This document shows, piece by piece, positions 1 to 6,616 of a DNA stretch of 13,012 bases. The position numbers were made by a program, and so were the translations under genes. How positions within the stretch are numbered: position 1 is the stretch's first letter; the number at the start of each line of letters is the position of its first letter. A model generated the notes under the pieces. It worked only from the letters and a program-made list of their open reading frames with translations, was not told where the DNA came from and made no database searches. The DNA comes from Nitrospirota bacterium (GTDB lineage: Bacteria; Nitrospirota; 9FT-COMBO-42-15; HDB-SIOI813). Location: positions 1 through 13,012 of the forward strand of contig JACRGZ010000064.1 of NCBI GenBank assembly GCA_016234155.1, in the 5' to 3' direction.

Positions 1-534
1 AGCCTTTTCCATTGAAGTAATGTCATTGTATGGTACATATGTAAAACCAGGGAGCAGTGGTTCATACCCTTTATGGAATCTTTCCTGACCGGTAGCAGTG
101 ATAGTGGCCATTGTCCTTCCGTGAAAGGAGTTATATGCAGTAATAATTTCGTAACGTCCTTCCCCCTTTTCCTTAAAATATTTCCTGATAAGCTTTATTG
201 CGGCCTCATTTGCCTCAGCACCGCTATTGCAGAAGAACACCTTGTCTGCAAATGAATTTTCCACAAGGAGCCTTGCCAGTCTGACCTGCGGTTCGGTATA
301 GAACAGATTAGAGGTATGTACAAGCCTCTGCGCCTGCTTTTGAAATGCAACAGTAATCCGCGGATTGCAATGGCCGAGATTATTTACTGCAAGACCATTT
401 ATAAAATCTAAATATTCTCTGCCTTCGCTATCATAGATGCGGTTTCCCCTACCTTTAACAATAAAAAGAGGGAGCCTCTTGTAAGTATCCATTATATATT
501 TTTTTGATTCCTCAAAAATCTTCAATTCTGACAT
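1..534 (-). CDS. argD: Acetylornithine aminotransferase, N-terminal part (runs off left edge)
   Basis: This is a PLP-dependent class III aminotransferase of arginine biosynthesis, which interconverts N-acetylornithine and N-acetylglutamate semialdehyde in the cytoplasm. Reading the minus strand from the ATG at 534 gives 178 uninterrupted residues up to the window edge. Diagnostic ArgD motifs are HTSNLFYTEPQ (about 73-83), FFCNSGAEANEAAIK (about 100-114, the PLP-phosphate-binding stretch) and SFHGRTMAT (about 136-144). The Schiff-base lysine lies beyond the edge and cannot be checked. A strong ribosome binding site (GAGGAGGG, about 5 nt before the ATG) supports the start. The gene is divergent from the cytochrome gene on its right. 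The succinylornithine or ornithine aminotransferase families are alternatives, but the TSNLFY-EPQ signature favours ArgD. Confidence 0.9.
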   Translation of the reverse strand, partial: MSELKIFEESKKYIMDTYKRLPLFIVKGRGNRIYDSEGREYLDFINGLAVNNLGHCNPRITVAFQKQAQRLVHTSNLFYTEPQVRLARLLVENSFADKVFFCNSGAEANEAAIKLIRKYFKEKGEGRYEIITAYNSFHGRTMATITATGQERFHKGYEPLLPGFTYVPYNDITSMEKA

Positions 535-560
535 AAAACCCTCCTCAGGGTAAAAAAATA

Positions 561-589
561 TAAATAACACGAATACCGCAAAAAATCAA
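561..589 (-). promoter_or_regulatory. Possible sigma70-type promoter for argD
   Basis: On the minus strand TTGATT (584-589) and TATTTA (561-566) are separated by 17 nt and lie about 27 nt upstream of the argD ATG. The -10 match is poor and the region is AT-rich, so chance is a real possibility. Confidence 0.3.
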
Positions 590-623
590 TAAAAAAGACA
601 TTCGGCGCCATTTTAATCGCATC

Positions 624-652
624 TTGTATTGTTGTTTACAGAGGCATATAAT
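624..652 (+). promoter_or_regulatory. Sigma70-type promoter for the cytochrome c'/hemerythrin operon
   Basis: TTGTAT (624-629) and a perfect TATAAT (647-652) are separated by exactly 17 nt. The expected transcription start near 659 leaves a short leader of about 27 nt before the ATG at 686. This is the best-formed promoter in the window. It also explains why the longer open frame beginning at 629 is not the real start: that start codon would sit inside the promoter. Confidence 0.65.
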
Positions 653-685
653 GTGTACAGTAATAAATCTAACCGGAGGATTATT

Positions 686-1117
686 ATGAAAGGATTCAAG
701 ATCGTTTTTTTATGTGTTCTTATTCTTATTGTTACCCCTGTCCTGAGCTATGGAGAACTTCAATTGAAATCTATCATGAATGATCTGAATAACAGGATGA
801 AGACTATTGTTGATGCCATTAACAGGGAGGACTTTAAATCCATTGAGGAGAATGCACGTATCATCGCAGATCATGAGAGACCCCCGATGGAAGAACGTGT
901 AAAGATTCTAGGTTTCCTTAAAAGAGAGGCACCGGACTTCAAAAGCATTGACGATAGTGTCCATGCCAGGGCAAAAGAGCTGGCCGAGACCGCAAAGAAG
1001 AAGGATATAGAAGGAGTAGTGGCCAATTTTGGGAAAGTACAGAAATCCTGTGTAAGCTGTCATACAAGATTTAAGTCCAGGATTGTAGAGGAGTTCTATA
1101 AAACTGAGATTAATTGA
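686..1117 (+). CDS. Exported cytochrome c'/c-556-like monohaem protein
   Basis: The product is a 143-residue periplasmic c-type cytochrome. A signal peptide is clear: MKGFK, a hydrophobic core at about 6-20, then the mature protein from about residue 21-23. The rest is almost all alpha-helical and ends in a single C-terminal haem-binding CVSCH motif (C122, C125, H126). That layout, about 120 mature residues with CxxCH near the C-terminus, is typical of the cytochrome c'/c-556 four-helix-bundle family, which takes part in electron transfer and NO or O2 chemistry. The start at 686 is chosen because GGAGGA (675-680) precedes it by 5 nt and because a longer frame from 629 would run through the promoter. 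The hemerythrin-like gene follows after 15 nt, so the two are probably cotranscribed. The sixth haem ligand, which would separate c' from c-556, cannot be settled by eye. Confidence 0.82.
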   Translation: MKGFKIVFLCVLILIVTPVLSYGELQLKSIMNDLNNRMKTIVDAINREDFKSIEENARIIADHERPPMEERVKILGFLKREAPDFKSIDDSVHARAKELAETAKKKDIEGVVANFGKVQKSCVSCHTRFKSRIVEEFYKTEIN

Positions 1118-1132
1118 TACGGAGGTCTGACC

Positions 1133-1591
1133 ATGGAGTTCAATATTCCGGAAACATTGAAGGAAGAACATGATGATCTTCATGAGGAGCTTGCAAGGGT
1201 TACTGATATTGGCGGAGGTACGGGGGAGGCTGCGAAGAAGGTTGCAGCTATAATGCACCCGCATTTTATTAAAGAGGAGGAGTTTGCGCTGCCGCCCCTC
1301 GGTTTATTGGCCCCTCTGGCAAAAGGGGAGGTAAAAAAAGAGATGGAAGATGTTCTCCATCTGACAGAAAGGTTGAAGTCAGAATTACCCCAGATGTTAG
1401 CCGAGCACAGGGCTATAATTGAATCATTATTAAAACTTGCTGATGTGGCAACCAGAGAAAATAAACTGGAGATTGCATTTTTTGCAAAAAAACTTATCCT
1501 GCACGCACGAACTGAAGAAGAAGTTCTGTATCCCGCTTCTATACTGGTTGGTGAATATCTGAAAATTAAGCTCAATAAGCAGGGCTCATAG
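1133..1591 (+). CDS. Hemerythrin-like HHE cation-binding protein
   Basis: This 152-residue soluble protein has no signal peptide. It shows the HHE pattern of a non-haem diiron four-helix bundle: H13 and H17 in EEHDDLHEEL, H42, H44 and E48 in MHPHFIKEEE, H92 in AEHRAI, and H124 with E128 in LHARTEEEVLYP. The LYP after the last helix is common in HHE proteins. The family binds O2 or NO, or acts in iron and nitrosative-stress handling; the specific role here is unknown. The start is supported by GGAGG (1121-1125) 7 nt before the ATG. It lies 15 nt downstream of the cytochrome c'-like gene, which suggests joint expression and a shared role in gas sensing or detoxification (inference). Confidence 0.85.
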   Translation: MEFNIPETLKEEHDDLHEELARVTDIGGGTGEAAKKVAAIMHPHFIKEEEFALPPLGLLAPLAKGEVKKEMEDVLHLTERLKSELPQMLAEHRAIIESLLKLADVATRENKLEIAFFAKKLILHARTEEEVLYPASILVGEYLKIKLNKQGS

Positions 1592-1656
1592 ATGCAGGAC
1601 CATGAATGTGCTGCAATATAATGTACTACTATGTAATACACTAAAGGACGAGGAGC

Positions 1657-2262
1657 ATGAAGCGCCCTTTCCACATATTTTTAGTTGTCCTTTTTATTTT
1701 TATCAGCCCCCTGATAGTTGGTTTCCAGTATAACAGGAGTGATGTAACCCTGAAACAGGGTATCTTTCTTGCTGCTAAACCTGAGCTGATGGATCCTAAT
1801 TTTATTCACACCGTGATCCTTCTGGTCTCCTATGGGAAAGACGGGGCATTGGGGCTGATTATCAACAGGCCGGCTGGCATGTATCTGGAAAAGGTACTTC
1901 CAGATGCGGAGGAGATTGAAGATATGTCACATCCTCTTTTCCTCGGTGGCCCTGTCAATCAAAACAGTTTATGTATCCTGTTTACTTCAGATGATACAGT
2001 CAAAGAAACTCAAAAGATCTTCGATGACATATATTTTACCTGTATTAAGGATGCCATAATCCCAATATTGAAGAAACATGAAAAGAATAAAAAGGTTCGG
2101 GTGTATGCCGGTATTTCAGCCTGGGCACCTGGACAACTTGAACAAGAGATAAAGCGTGGTGCATGGATTACAAGGGAGGCCAATCAGGACTCAATCTTCA
2201 GCGAGGAGCCATTAAGTATATGGCCTTCAATTTATAAGATACCAGAGGAATTATTAATTTAG
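1657..2262 (+). CDS. YqgE/AlgH (UPF0301) family protein with hydrophobic N-terminus
   Basis: The 201-residue product has all the UPF0301/AlgH hallmarks: GIFLAAKPELMDP (about 35-47), GALGLIINRP (63-72), LFLGGPV (94-100) and YAGISAWAPGQLEQEIKRG (about 150-168). The biochemical function of the family is unclear. It differs from ordinary members, which begin almost directly at the G-FL-A-P strand, by an extra 30 or so residues with a hydrophobic run at 6-23 that looks like a signal peptide or membrane anchor. No internal ATG, GTG or TTG lies between this segment and the conserved domain at a sensible place, so the extension seems real. AAGGA lies about 8 nt upstream of the ATG. The gap to the hemerythrin gene is 65 nt and the gap to hemW is 41 nt, consistent with one transcript. 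Confidence 0.85.
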   Translation: MKRPFHIFLVVLFIFISPLIVGFQYNRSDVTLKQGIFLAAKPELMDPNFIHTVILLVSYGKDGALGLIINRPAGMYLEKVLPDAEEIEDMSHPLFLGGPVNQNSLCILFTSDDTVKETQKIFDDIYFTCIKDAIIPILKKHEKNKKVRVYAGISAWAPGQLEQEIKRGAWITREANQDSIFSEEPLSIWPSIYKIPEELLI

Positions 2263-2303
2263 AGGACTCAATTACTGAGATAATCCATGGAGAATATAAT
2301 CTC

Positions 2304-3467
2304 ATGAACAATACCATTGGTGTATATATTCACATCCCTTTTTGTATGACTAAATGTCCCTACTGTGATTTTAATTCTATTGCGTTATCCAATGTGCCGG
2401 ATGAAGATTATATCAACGCAGTCTTAAGAGAGATGGCCTTTCTTGTGAAGGAGAGGCCTGATTTAATGCACAAAAGGATTGAGACAATCTATATCGGTGG
2501 CGGGACACCATCACTCATATATCCCCCAAATATAAAAAGGCTTATTAATGGAATAAGAGAGAGATTTATCAGCTCAGAAGGACAGGAGATAACAATAGAG
2601 GTAAATCCAGGGACTGTGTCACAGGTTAGACTGAGTCAATACAGAGAGGCAGGCATAAATCGTTTGAGCATAGGGGCACAGTCTTTCAGTGAAAAGGGTT
2701 TGAAATCCATCGGGAGGATTCATTCAGTTAAGGAGGCATTGAGCTGTATTGAATATGCAAGGAAGGCTGGTTTTGATAATCTGGGGATAGACCTAATCTT
2801 TGGGACCCCGGGACAGGCGCTTGCGGAATGGGATTCTGATCTTACAACCGTTATTTCAATGAGACCGGAGCATATCTCTGTATATAGCCTTACAATAGAA
2901 CAAGATACCCTGTTTTACAATCTGATGGCCGAAGGCAAACTCCTGATTCCACATGAAGATGATGTTATTGCCATGTATGAACTTGCAATAGACAGGCTTG
3001 AGTCTTCGGGTTATAACCATTATGAGATATCGAACTTTTCATTGAAAGGTCTTGAATCGAGACATAACTCCAGGTACTGGCTTGGTATGGAGTATATCGG
3101 ATTCGGGGCAGGTGCCCACTCATACTTCTCCACTCCGGACTGGGGGATACGATGGTGGAATGAGAGAGATCCATACCGCTATATGCAGAATATAAAAGAT
3201 AGCGGTCAGGCAGTAGCAGGCAGGGAAAGGCTGACTATGGAAGAGGCGTTGTCTGAGGGTTTATTCCTTGGTTTAAGAAAGATGAAAGGGATTGATATGG
3301 AGAGGTTTAAAAAACGTTTTAATACAGAACTGCCAGATTACTGGATGAAAAAGATCAAGGTGTTTAAAACAGAAGGATTCCTTGAAGATAAAGATAATCA
3401 CCTGAGGCTGACCCGCAAGGGGATTCTTATATCAAATGAGCTGATTACAGATCTCATGCTGGTCTGA
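2304..3467 (+). CDS. hemW: HemW, radical SAM haem-trafficking protein
   Basis: This is a 387-residue HemN-like radical SAM protein of the HemW group, long annotated as oxygen-independent coproporphyrinogen III oxidase. HemW is now regarded as a haem-binding chaperone rather than the true HemN enzyme. The cluster motif is CMTKCPYCDF, with C14, C18 and C21. It lacks the fourth cysteine found in HemN (CxxxCxxCxC), which favours HemW. Further landmarks are YIGGGTPS (63-70, SAM binding), EVNPG, RLSIGAQSF, LIFGTPGQ, and HNSRYW followed by GFGAGAHSY, with a C-terminal winged-helix-like HemN_C region. The length is usual for the family. GGAGAA (2289-2294) lies 9 nt before the ATG. A haem-handling protein downstream of a haem cytochrome is consistent but not proof of a link. 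Confidence 0.9.
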   Translation: MNNTIGVYIHIPFCMTKCPYCDFNSIALSNVPDEDYINAVLREMAFLVKERPDLMHKRIETIYIGGGTPSLIYPPNIKRLINGIRERFISSEGQEITIEVNPGTVSQVRLSQYREAGINRLSIGAQSFSEKGLKSIGRIHSVKEALSCIEYARKAGFDNLGIDLIFGTPGQALAEWDSDLTTVISMRPEHISVYSLTIEQDTLFYNLMAEGKLLIPHEDDVIAMYELAIDRLESSGYNHYEISNFSLKGLESRHNSRYWLGMEYIGFGAGAHSYFSTPDWGIRWWNERDPYRYMQNIKDSGQAVAGRERLTMEEALSEGLFLGLRKMKGIDMERFKKRFNTELPDYWMKKIKVFKTEGFLEDKDNHLRLTRKGILISNELITDLMLV

Positions 3468-3489
3468 TAAAAATTTCCTCATCAGAAAG

Positions 3490-3513
3490 GATGTCTTCTT
3501 TTATAAGACAATC
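3490..3513. terminator. Weak hairpin between convergent genes, possible terminator
   Basis: TGTCTT (3492-3497) pairs with AAGACA (3505-3510) around a 7-nt loop, and the stem can be extended by GA/TC with one bulge. It sits between the converging hemW and response-regulator genes, where a bidirectional terminator would be expected. No clear T-run follows on either strand, so confidence is low. Confidence 0.3.
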
Positions 3514-3546
3514 ATAACATAGATAAATTAGGAGGGGCAATAGCTG

Positions 3547-4206
3547 TCATCCCTGTATCAACCCATGCACCAGGGCATACTTGATGATCTCGCTCAGGTT
3601 GTGGATATTCAACTTTTTCATGACATTCCTTCGATGGGTCTCTACAGTGTTGACACTGATGTAGAGGAACTCGGAAATTTCTCTATTGGTCATTCCTCTG
3701 GCAAGTAACCGTAGAATCTCCTTCTCACGAAAACTGAGAGTCTCATAGGAGGGGGGAACTATTGAAGATTTTCCTCCTTTCATGTTTGGAGGAGGGGAAT
3801 AGGGATAGCCGGAGCGTACCCTCCGTATAGCCTCGAAGAGATCCCTGTCTACTGATTTTTTCAGGATATACCCGGAGGCCCCCATACGCAGCCCTTCTTC
3901 CTGGAGAAATGTGTCCTCATGCATGGTGAGAAGGAGGACATCTGTTTTGGGGAGGAGGCGTTTGATTTTCTGAGTAGCCTCCAGGCCATTGAGATGGGGC
4001 ATTGAGATATCCATCAGGATAATATTTGGGTGGAGTTCCCTGGCCAACTGAATGGCCTCACCCCCGTCAGTAGCCTCACCCACAACTGCAAACCCATGGT
4101 CCGATTCCAGGATACGCCTCAATCCCTGCCGGAACAGGGCGTGGTCATCGACAATAAGGATACTGATCTCCCTGTCAGATAACCCCCGGGGATTTAGATG
4201 AGCCAT
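3547..4206 (-). CDS. NarL/LuxR-family response regulator
   Basis: This is a 219-residue DNA-binding response regulator. The receiver domain (about 14-130) has the acidic pair D20-D21, phosphoacceptor D66 in LMDISMP, T94 in LLLTMHED and K116. A proline- and glycine-rich linker (about 131-155) leads to a LuxR-type helix-turn-helix (about 156-212) with LSFREKEILRLLARGMTN and the recognition-helix stretch SVNTVETHRRNVMKKL. The start is supported by GGAGGTG about 6 nt upstream on the minus strand. The gene overlaps the end of the kinase gene by 32 nt, so the two are translationally linked and almost certainly a cognate pair. Its targets cannot be read directly, but the divergent intergenic region at 5231-5419 with its inverted repeats is a natural candidate. 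Confidence 0.92.
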   Translation of the reverse strand: MAHLNPRGLSDREISILIVDDHALFRQGLRRILESDHGFAVVGEATDGGEAIQLARELHPNIILMDISMPHLNGLEATQKIKRLLPKTDVLLLTMHEDTFLQEEGLRMGASGYILKKSVDRDLFEAIRRVRSGYPYSPPPNMKGGKSSIVPPSYETLSFREKEILRLLARGMTNREISEFLYISVNTVETHRRNVMKKLNIHNLSEIIKYALVHGLIQG

Positions 4207-5230
4207 AAGGCACCTCCGTTCTAACCGTTGTCCCCTGGCCGGGTAGGGATTCTATATAGACCTTTCCACCCAGTATGGCAGCCCTTTCCCTCATCCCGAT
4301 AAGACCTAAACCGCACTTTCCCTTCTCCTGTGGTTCATCAAATCCCTTTCCGTTATCTGCAATGGAAAAGAGGATGTGGTCTTCCTCAAGGTCGAGACGG
4401 ATATTCACCTTTGTTGCGCCAGAGTGTTTTGCAATATTGGTCAGCGCCTCCTGCGCAATCCGATAAAGGTGGATCTCCTGTTCTACGTCCTGAAAGGAGA
4501 GCCTCTCAGAAACGTCTGCGTGAATCTGAATCCCCGTCTTTTTCGAAAATGTCTCAAGATAGAGCCTGAGGGCGTGGAGAAATCCCACCTCGGTCACACA
4601 GGAGGGATTCAGGTTCTTTGTTATCCTGGAAACCTCCTCCATCGTCTCCTCTACATGGGTAGCCAGCCCGTCGATGTCAGCAATAATCTCCGCAGAGTCA
4701 ATAAGCTTATTTCTAATAGCCTTCAATGTCAACTTTATAATAGCAAGAGACTGACCAATCCCATCGTGGATGTCACGGGAAATCCGTCGCCGCTCCTCCT
4801 CTGTAGCATAGACGATCCTCGATGAGAGGTCCCTTGCAATCTCCTCCATCCGTATCTTTTCCATAGCCATGGCCACACGGTGGAGTAATATCTGTGGCGC
4901 AAAGGGCTTGGTGATGTAATCATAGGCGCCATGACGAAGGGCCTCGATCACCAAATCTATCGACCTGTAAGCCGTAACGATCAGTACTGCGGTACTGAGA
5001 CCCTGCTGCTCGACATGATCTAAGATCGCTGTACCCCTGAGGTCAGGGAGGATGAGGTCGGCCAATATTACGGGGAAATATTCAACAGAGAGGATATCTA
5101 TTGCCTCCCTCCCTTTTGAGGCAGTCTTAACGATATACCCCTTCATAGAGAAGAGGTCCCGGAGAAAGTCCCTGACGGTCTGATCATTCTCTATCACAAG
5201 GATCTTCTCTATAAATGGTTTTTTGTCCAC
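4175..5230 (-). CDS. Cytoplasmic hybrid histidine kinase: REC, HisKA_3, HATPase
   Basis: The protein has 351 residues, no membrane segment and no recognisable ligand-sensing domain. An N-terminal receiver domain (about 8-122) carries the acidic residues E14 and D16, phosphoacceptor D58 in LADLILPD, T86 and K108. A short helical linker (about 122-142) leads to a NarX/DegS-type dimerisation and phosphotransfer domain, EEERRRISRDIHDGIGQSL, with H155. The HATPase region has the N box around N265 (EALTNIAKHSGA), the G1 box DNGKGF (292-297) and the G2 box GLGLIGMRERA (307-317). Translation starts at a GTG preceded by AAGGGGGG. The response regulator gene overlaps its 3' end. The receiver probably makes this kinase an intermediate in a phosphorelay that takes its input from another protein. 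The divergent ODP and MCP genes are neighbours that could supply a signal (inference). Confidence 0.9.
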   Translation of the reverse strand: MDKKPFIEKILVIENDQTVRDFLRDLFSMKGYIVKTASKGREAIDILSVEYFPVILADLILPDLRGTAILDHVEQQGLSTAVLIVTAYRSIDLVIEALRHGAYDYITKPFAPQILLHRVAMAMEKIRMEEIARDLSSRIVYATEEERRRISRDIHDGIGQSLAIIKLTLKAIRNKLIDSAEIIADIDGLATHVEETMEEVSRITKNLNPSCVTEVGFLHALRLYLETFSKKTGIQIHADVSERLSFQDVEQEIHLYRIAQEALTNIAKHSGATKVNIRLDLEEDHILFSIADNGKGFDEPQEKGKCGLGLIGMRERAAILGGKVYIESLPGQGTTVRTEVPYGSSKSPGVI

Positions 5231-5419
5231 GAATGGCCCCCCTTATTAGACTGCTTGTAGGTTATAATCATATAACAACCCCGATTACTTATAAATCGGA
5301 CAATAGAGGGGCAGAAATATACCACACCTTCGGTATTTACCGACCTCTTTATAGTCCGATAAACATACCCAGTTATAGTTGCTGATTGGCTTTATACCAG
5401 AAAGATAAGGAGGTTTCTT
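5231..5419. promoter_or_regulatory. Divergent intergenic region rich in inverted repeats
   Basis: This 189-bp gap separates the minus-strand kinase operon from the plus-strand ODP-MCP operon. It contains four dyads: GTTATA-4-TATAAC (5261-5276), CCGATT-7-AATCGG (5281-5299), TCGGTA-2-TACCGA (5330-5343), and outer arms ATCGGAC (5295-5301) with GTCCGAT (5354-5360), followed inward by AGAGG (5305-5309) with CCTCT (5344-5348). TATAAT (5263-5268) lies inside the first dyad and could be a plus-strand -10 box, but no convincing -35 is visible. The dyads could be operators for the adjacent regulator or a structured RNA leader. Both readings are inference. Confidence 0.5.
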
Positions 5420-6589
5420 ATGGTCACAACGGAGGAACGTGAAGGATTGGATATATCCCAGCCCATTAAAATAGCCCCGGAGATATGGTGGGTGGGGATA
5501 GTCAATAAGGATACCCCTTTTAAATGTCACGCCTATCTCCTTTATGATGGGGAAGAGGCGGTACTATTTGAACCTGGACCCCTTGCCAATTATCCGTCTA
5601 TCTTTCAGAAGGTGATTCAAATAGTCCCCCTGCAGAGCATCCGATATATAGTCCTGTCCCACCAGGACCCCGATGTGTGCGGGTCGCTTCCTGCATGGGA
5701 GAAGGCGTTGGCATCTACTCCTGTATCTGTGGTAACCCACAGCCGCACGGCAGTCATCATCAAGAACTACGGTTTAACCTCTCCTTTTTATTTGATTGAC
5801 CAGAAGGATTGGTCTCTCAGATTATCCAGCGGGAGGACCCTCAGGTTTATATTTGCCCCATGGTGCCACAGCCCGGGGACCTTCATGACCTATGATGAGG
5901 AGAGCAGATCCCTTTTTTCCGGGGATATCTTTGGCGCCATCACCTATAAATGGAGCTTCTATGCCGACCAATCTTATGTCATGGCCATGCGCAGCTTCCA
6001 CGACGATTACATGGCCTCAACCTACCACTTACGGTATGCCATCTCCAAGCTCACCACCCTTAATATTGAAAGGATCCTCCCGCAACACGGTTCCATCATC
6101 GACCGGGATGTTTTGCAGTATATCCAGGCCCTCCGGACATCACGGTGCGGATTAGACCTCCTCTGTGGAAGAAGTTCTTCTGCAATGATGATGAAAGATG
6201 CACCCTTGCCGGCAACAGCATCCGATGAGACCTCTGCAACGATGAACTATAGCGGACTTCCAATAGGCTACAGGTACATTATTGCCAGGGTCATTGAGCG
6301 GGAGACAGGTGTGCTGGGGAAAGAGGATGCCCTCGCTGTGGCAAGGGAGGTTGATGGCATTCATTTGGACAGTGAGGGGAACCTGATAGGGATCTATGAA
6401 AAGAATGGAAAAGATATCCTGAACCGGCTCCTCAAAAGTTATGAAGAGCGTTTCGGCTTCTGGGCCGTATTCAACTGCCGCCTGATGATCCACGACCTGA
6501 TAAGGGAGTTTGGCCTGGCGATGCCTGACATCCTGGAGGAAGGTCACATGTTAAACATTCATGTTGCACGGCAACACAAAGGACAATGA
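5420..6589 (+). CDS. ODP-type diiron metallo-beta-lactamase-fold O2 sensor with C-terminal extension
   Basis: The 389-residue product has a flavodiiron-like metallo-beta-lactamase domain (about 15-245) with no flavodoxin domain. The six metal ligands line up with those of flavodiiron proteins: H81-x-D83-x-D85 in SHQDPDVCGS, H150 in PWCHSPGTF, D169 in LFSGDIFG, and H223 in LPQHGS. The flavodiiron HxExDH motif is changed to HxDxDV, as is typical of the ODP (oxygen-binding diiron protein) group that pairs with chemotaxis receptors. Residues about 275-378 form an extra, mainly helical region that I do not recognise, joined by a low-complexity linker (about 250-275). The start has AAGGAGG (5408-5414) just upstream. 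The MCP gene follows after 27 nt, so the pair is probably an operon for O2 (or NO) taxis. A metallohydrolase or true flavodiiron reductase is less likely. Confidence 0.8.
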   Translation: MVTTEEREGLDISQPIKIAPEIWWVGIVNKDTPFKCHAYLLYDGEEAVLFEPGPLANYPSIFQKVIQIVPLQSIRYIVLSHQDPDVCGSLPAWEKALASTPVSVVTHSRTAVIIKNYGLTSPFYLIDQKDWSLRLSSGRTLRFIFAPWCHSPGTFMTYDEESRSLFSGDIFGAITYKWSFYADQSYVMAMRSFHDDYMASTYHLRYAISKLTTLNIERILPQHGSIIDRDVLQYIQALRTSRCGLDLLCGRSSSAMMMKDAPLPATASDETSATMNYSGLPIGYRYIIARVIERETGVLGKEDALAVAREVDGIHLDSEGNLIGIYEKNGKDILNRLLKSYEERFGFWAVFNCRLMIHDLIREFGLAMPDILEEGHMLNIHVARQHKGQ

Positions 6590-6616
6590 AAATCTTAATA
6601 AAGGAGAAGATCTATT

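Noticed and set aside
1617..1622. TATAAT upstream of the AlgH-family gene
   Set aside because: No acceptable -35 hexamer at 16-18 nt and no extended -10, so it was not called a promoter.
1180..1674. 164-codon open frame on the minus strand
   Set aside because: Antisense to the hemerythrin-like gene, whose conserved metal ligands fix the sense strand; Ser-rich product without family features.
3530..3537. AGGAGGGG, a perfect plus-strand Shine-Dalgarno-like sequence
   Set aside because: No start codon follows at a usable distance; it lies just beyond the end of the minus-strand response regulator gene.
5420..6589. True flavodiiron (O2/NO reductase) protein
   Set aside because: There is no flavodoxin or rubredoxin domain, the motif is HxDxDV rather than HxExDH, and the MCP neighbour fits the ODP sensor group better.
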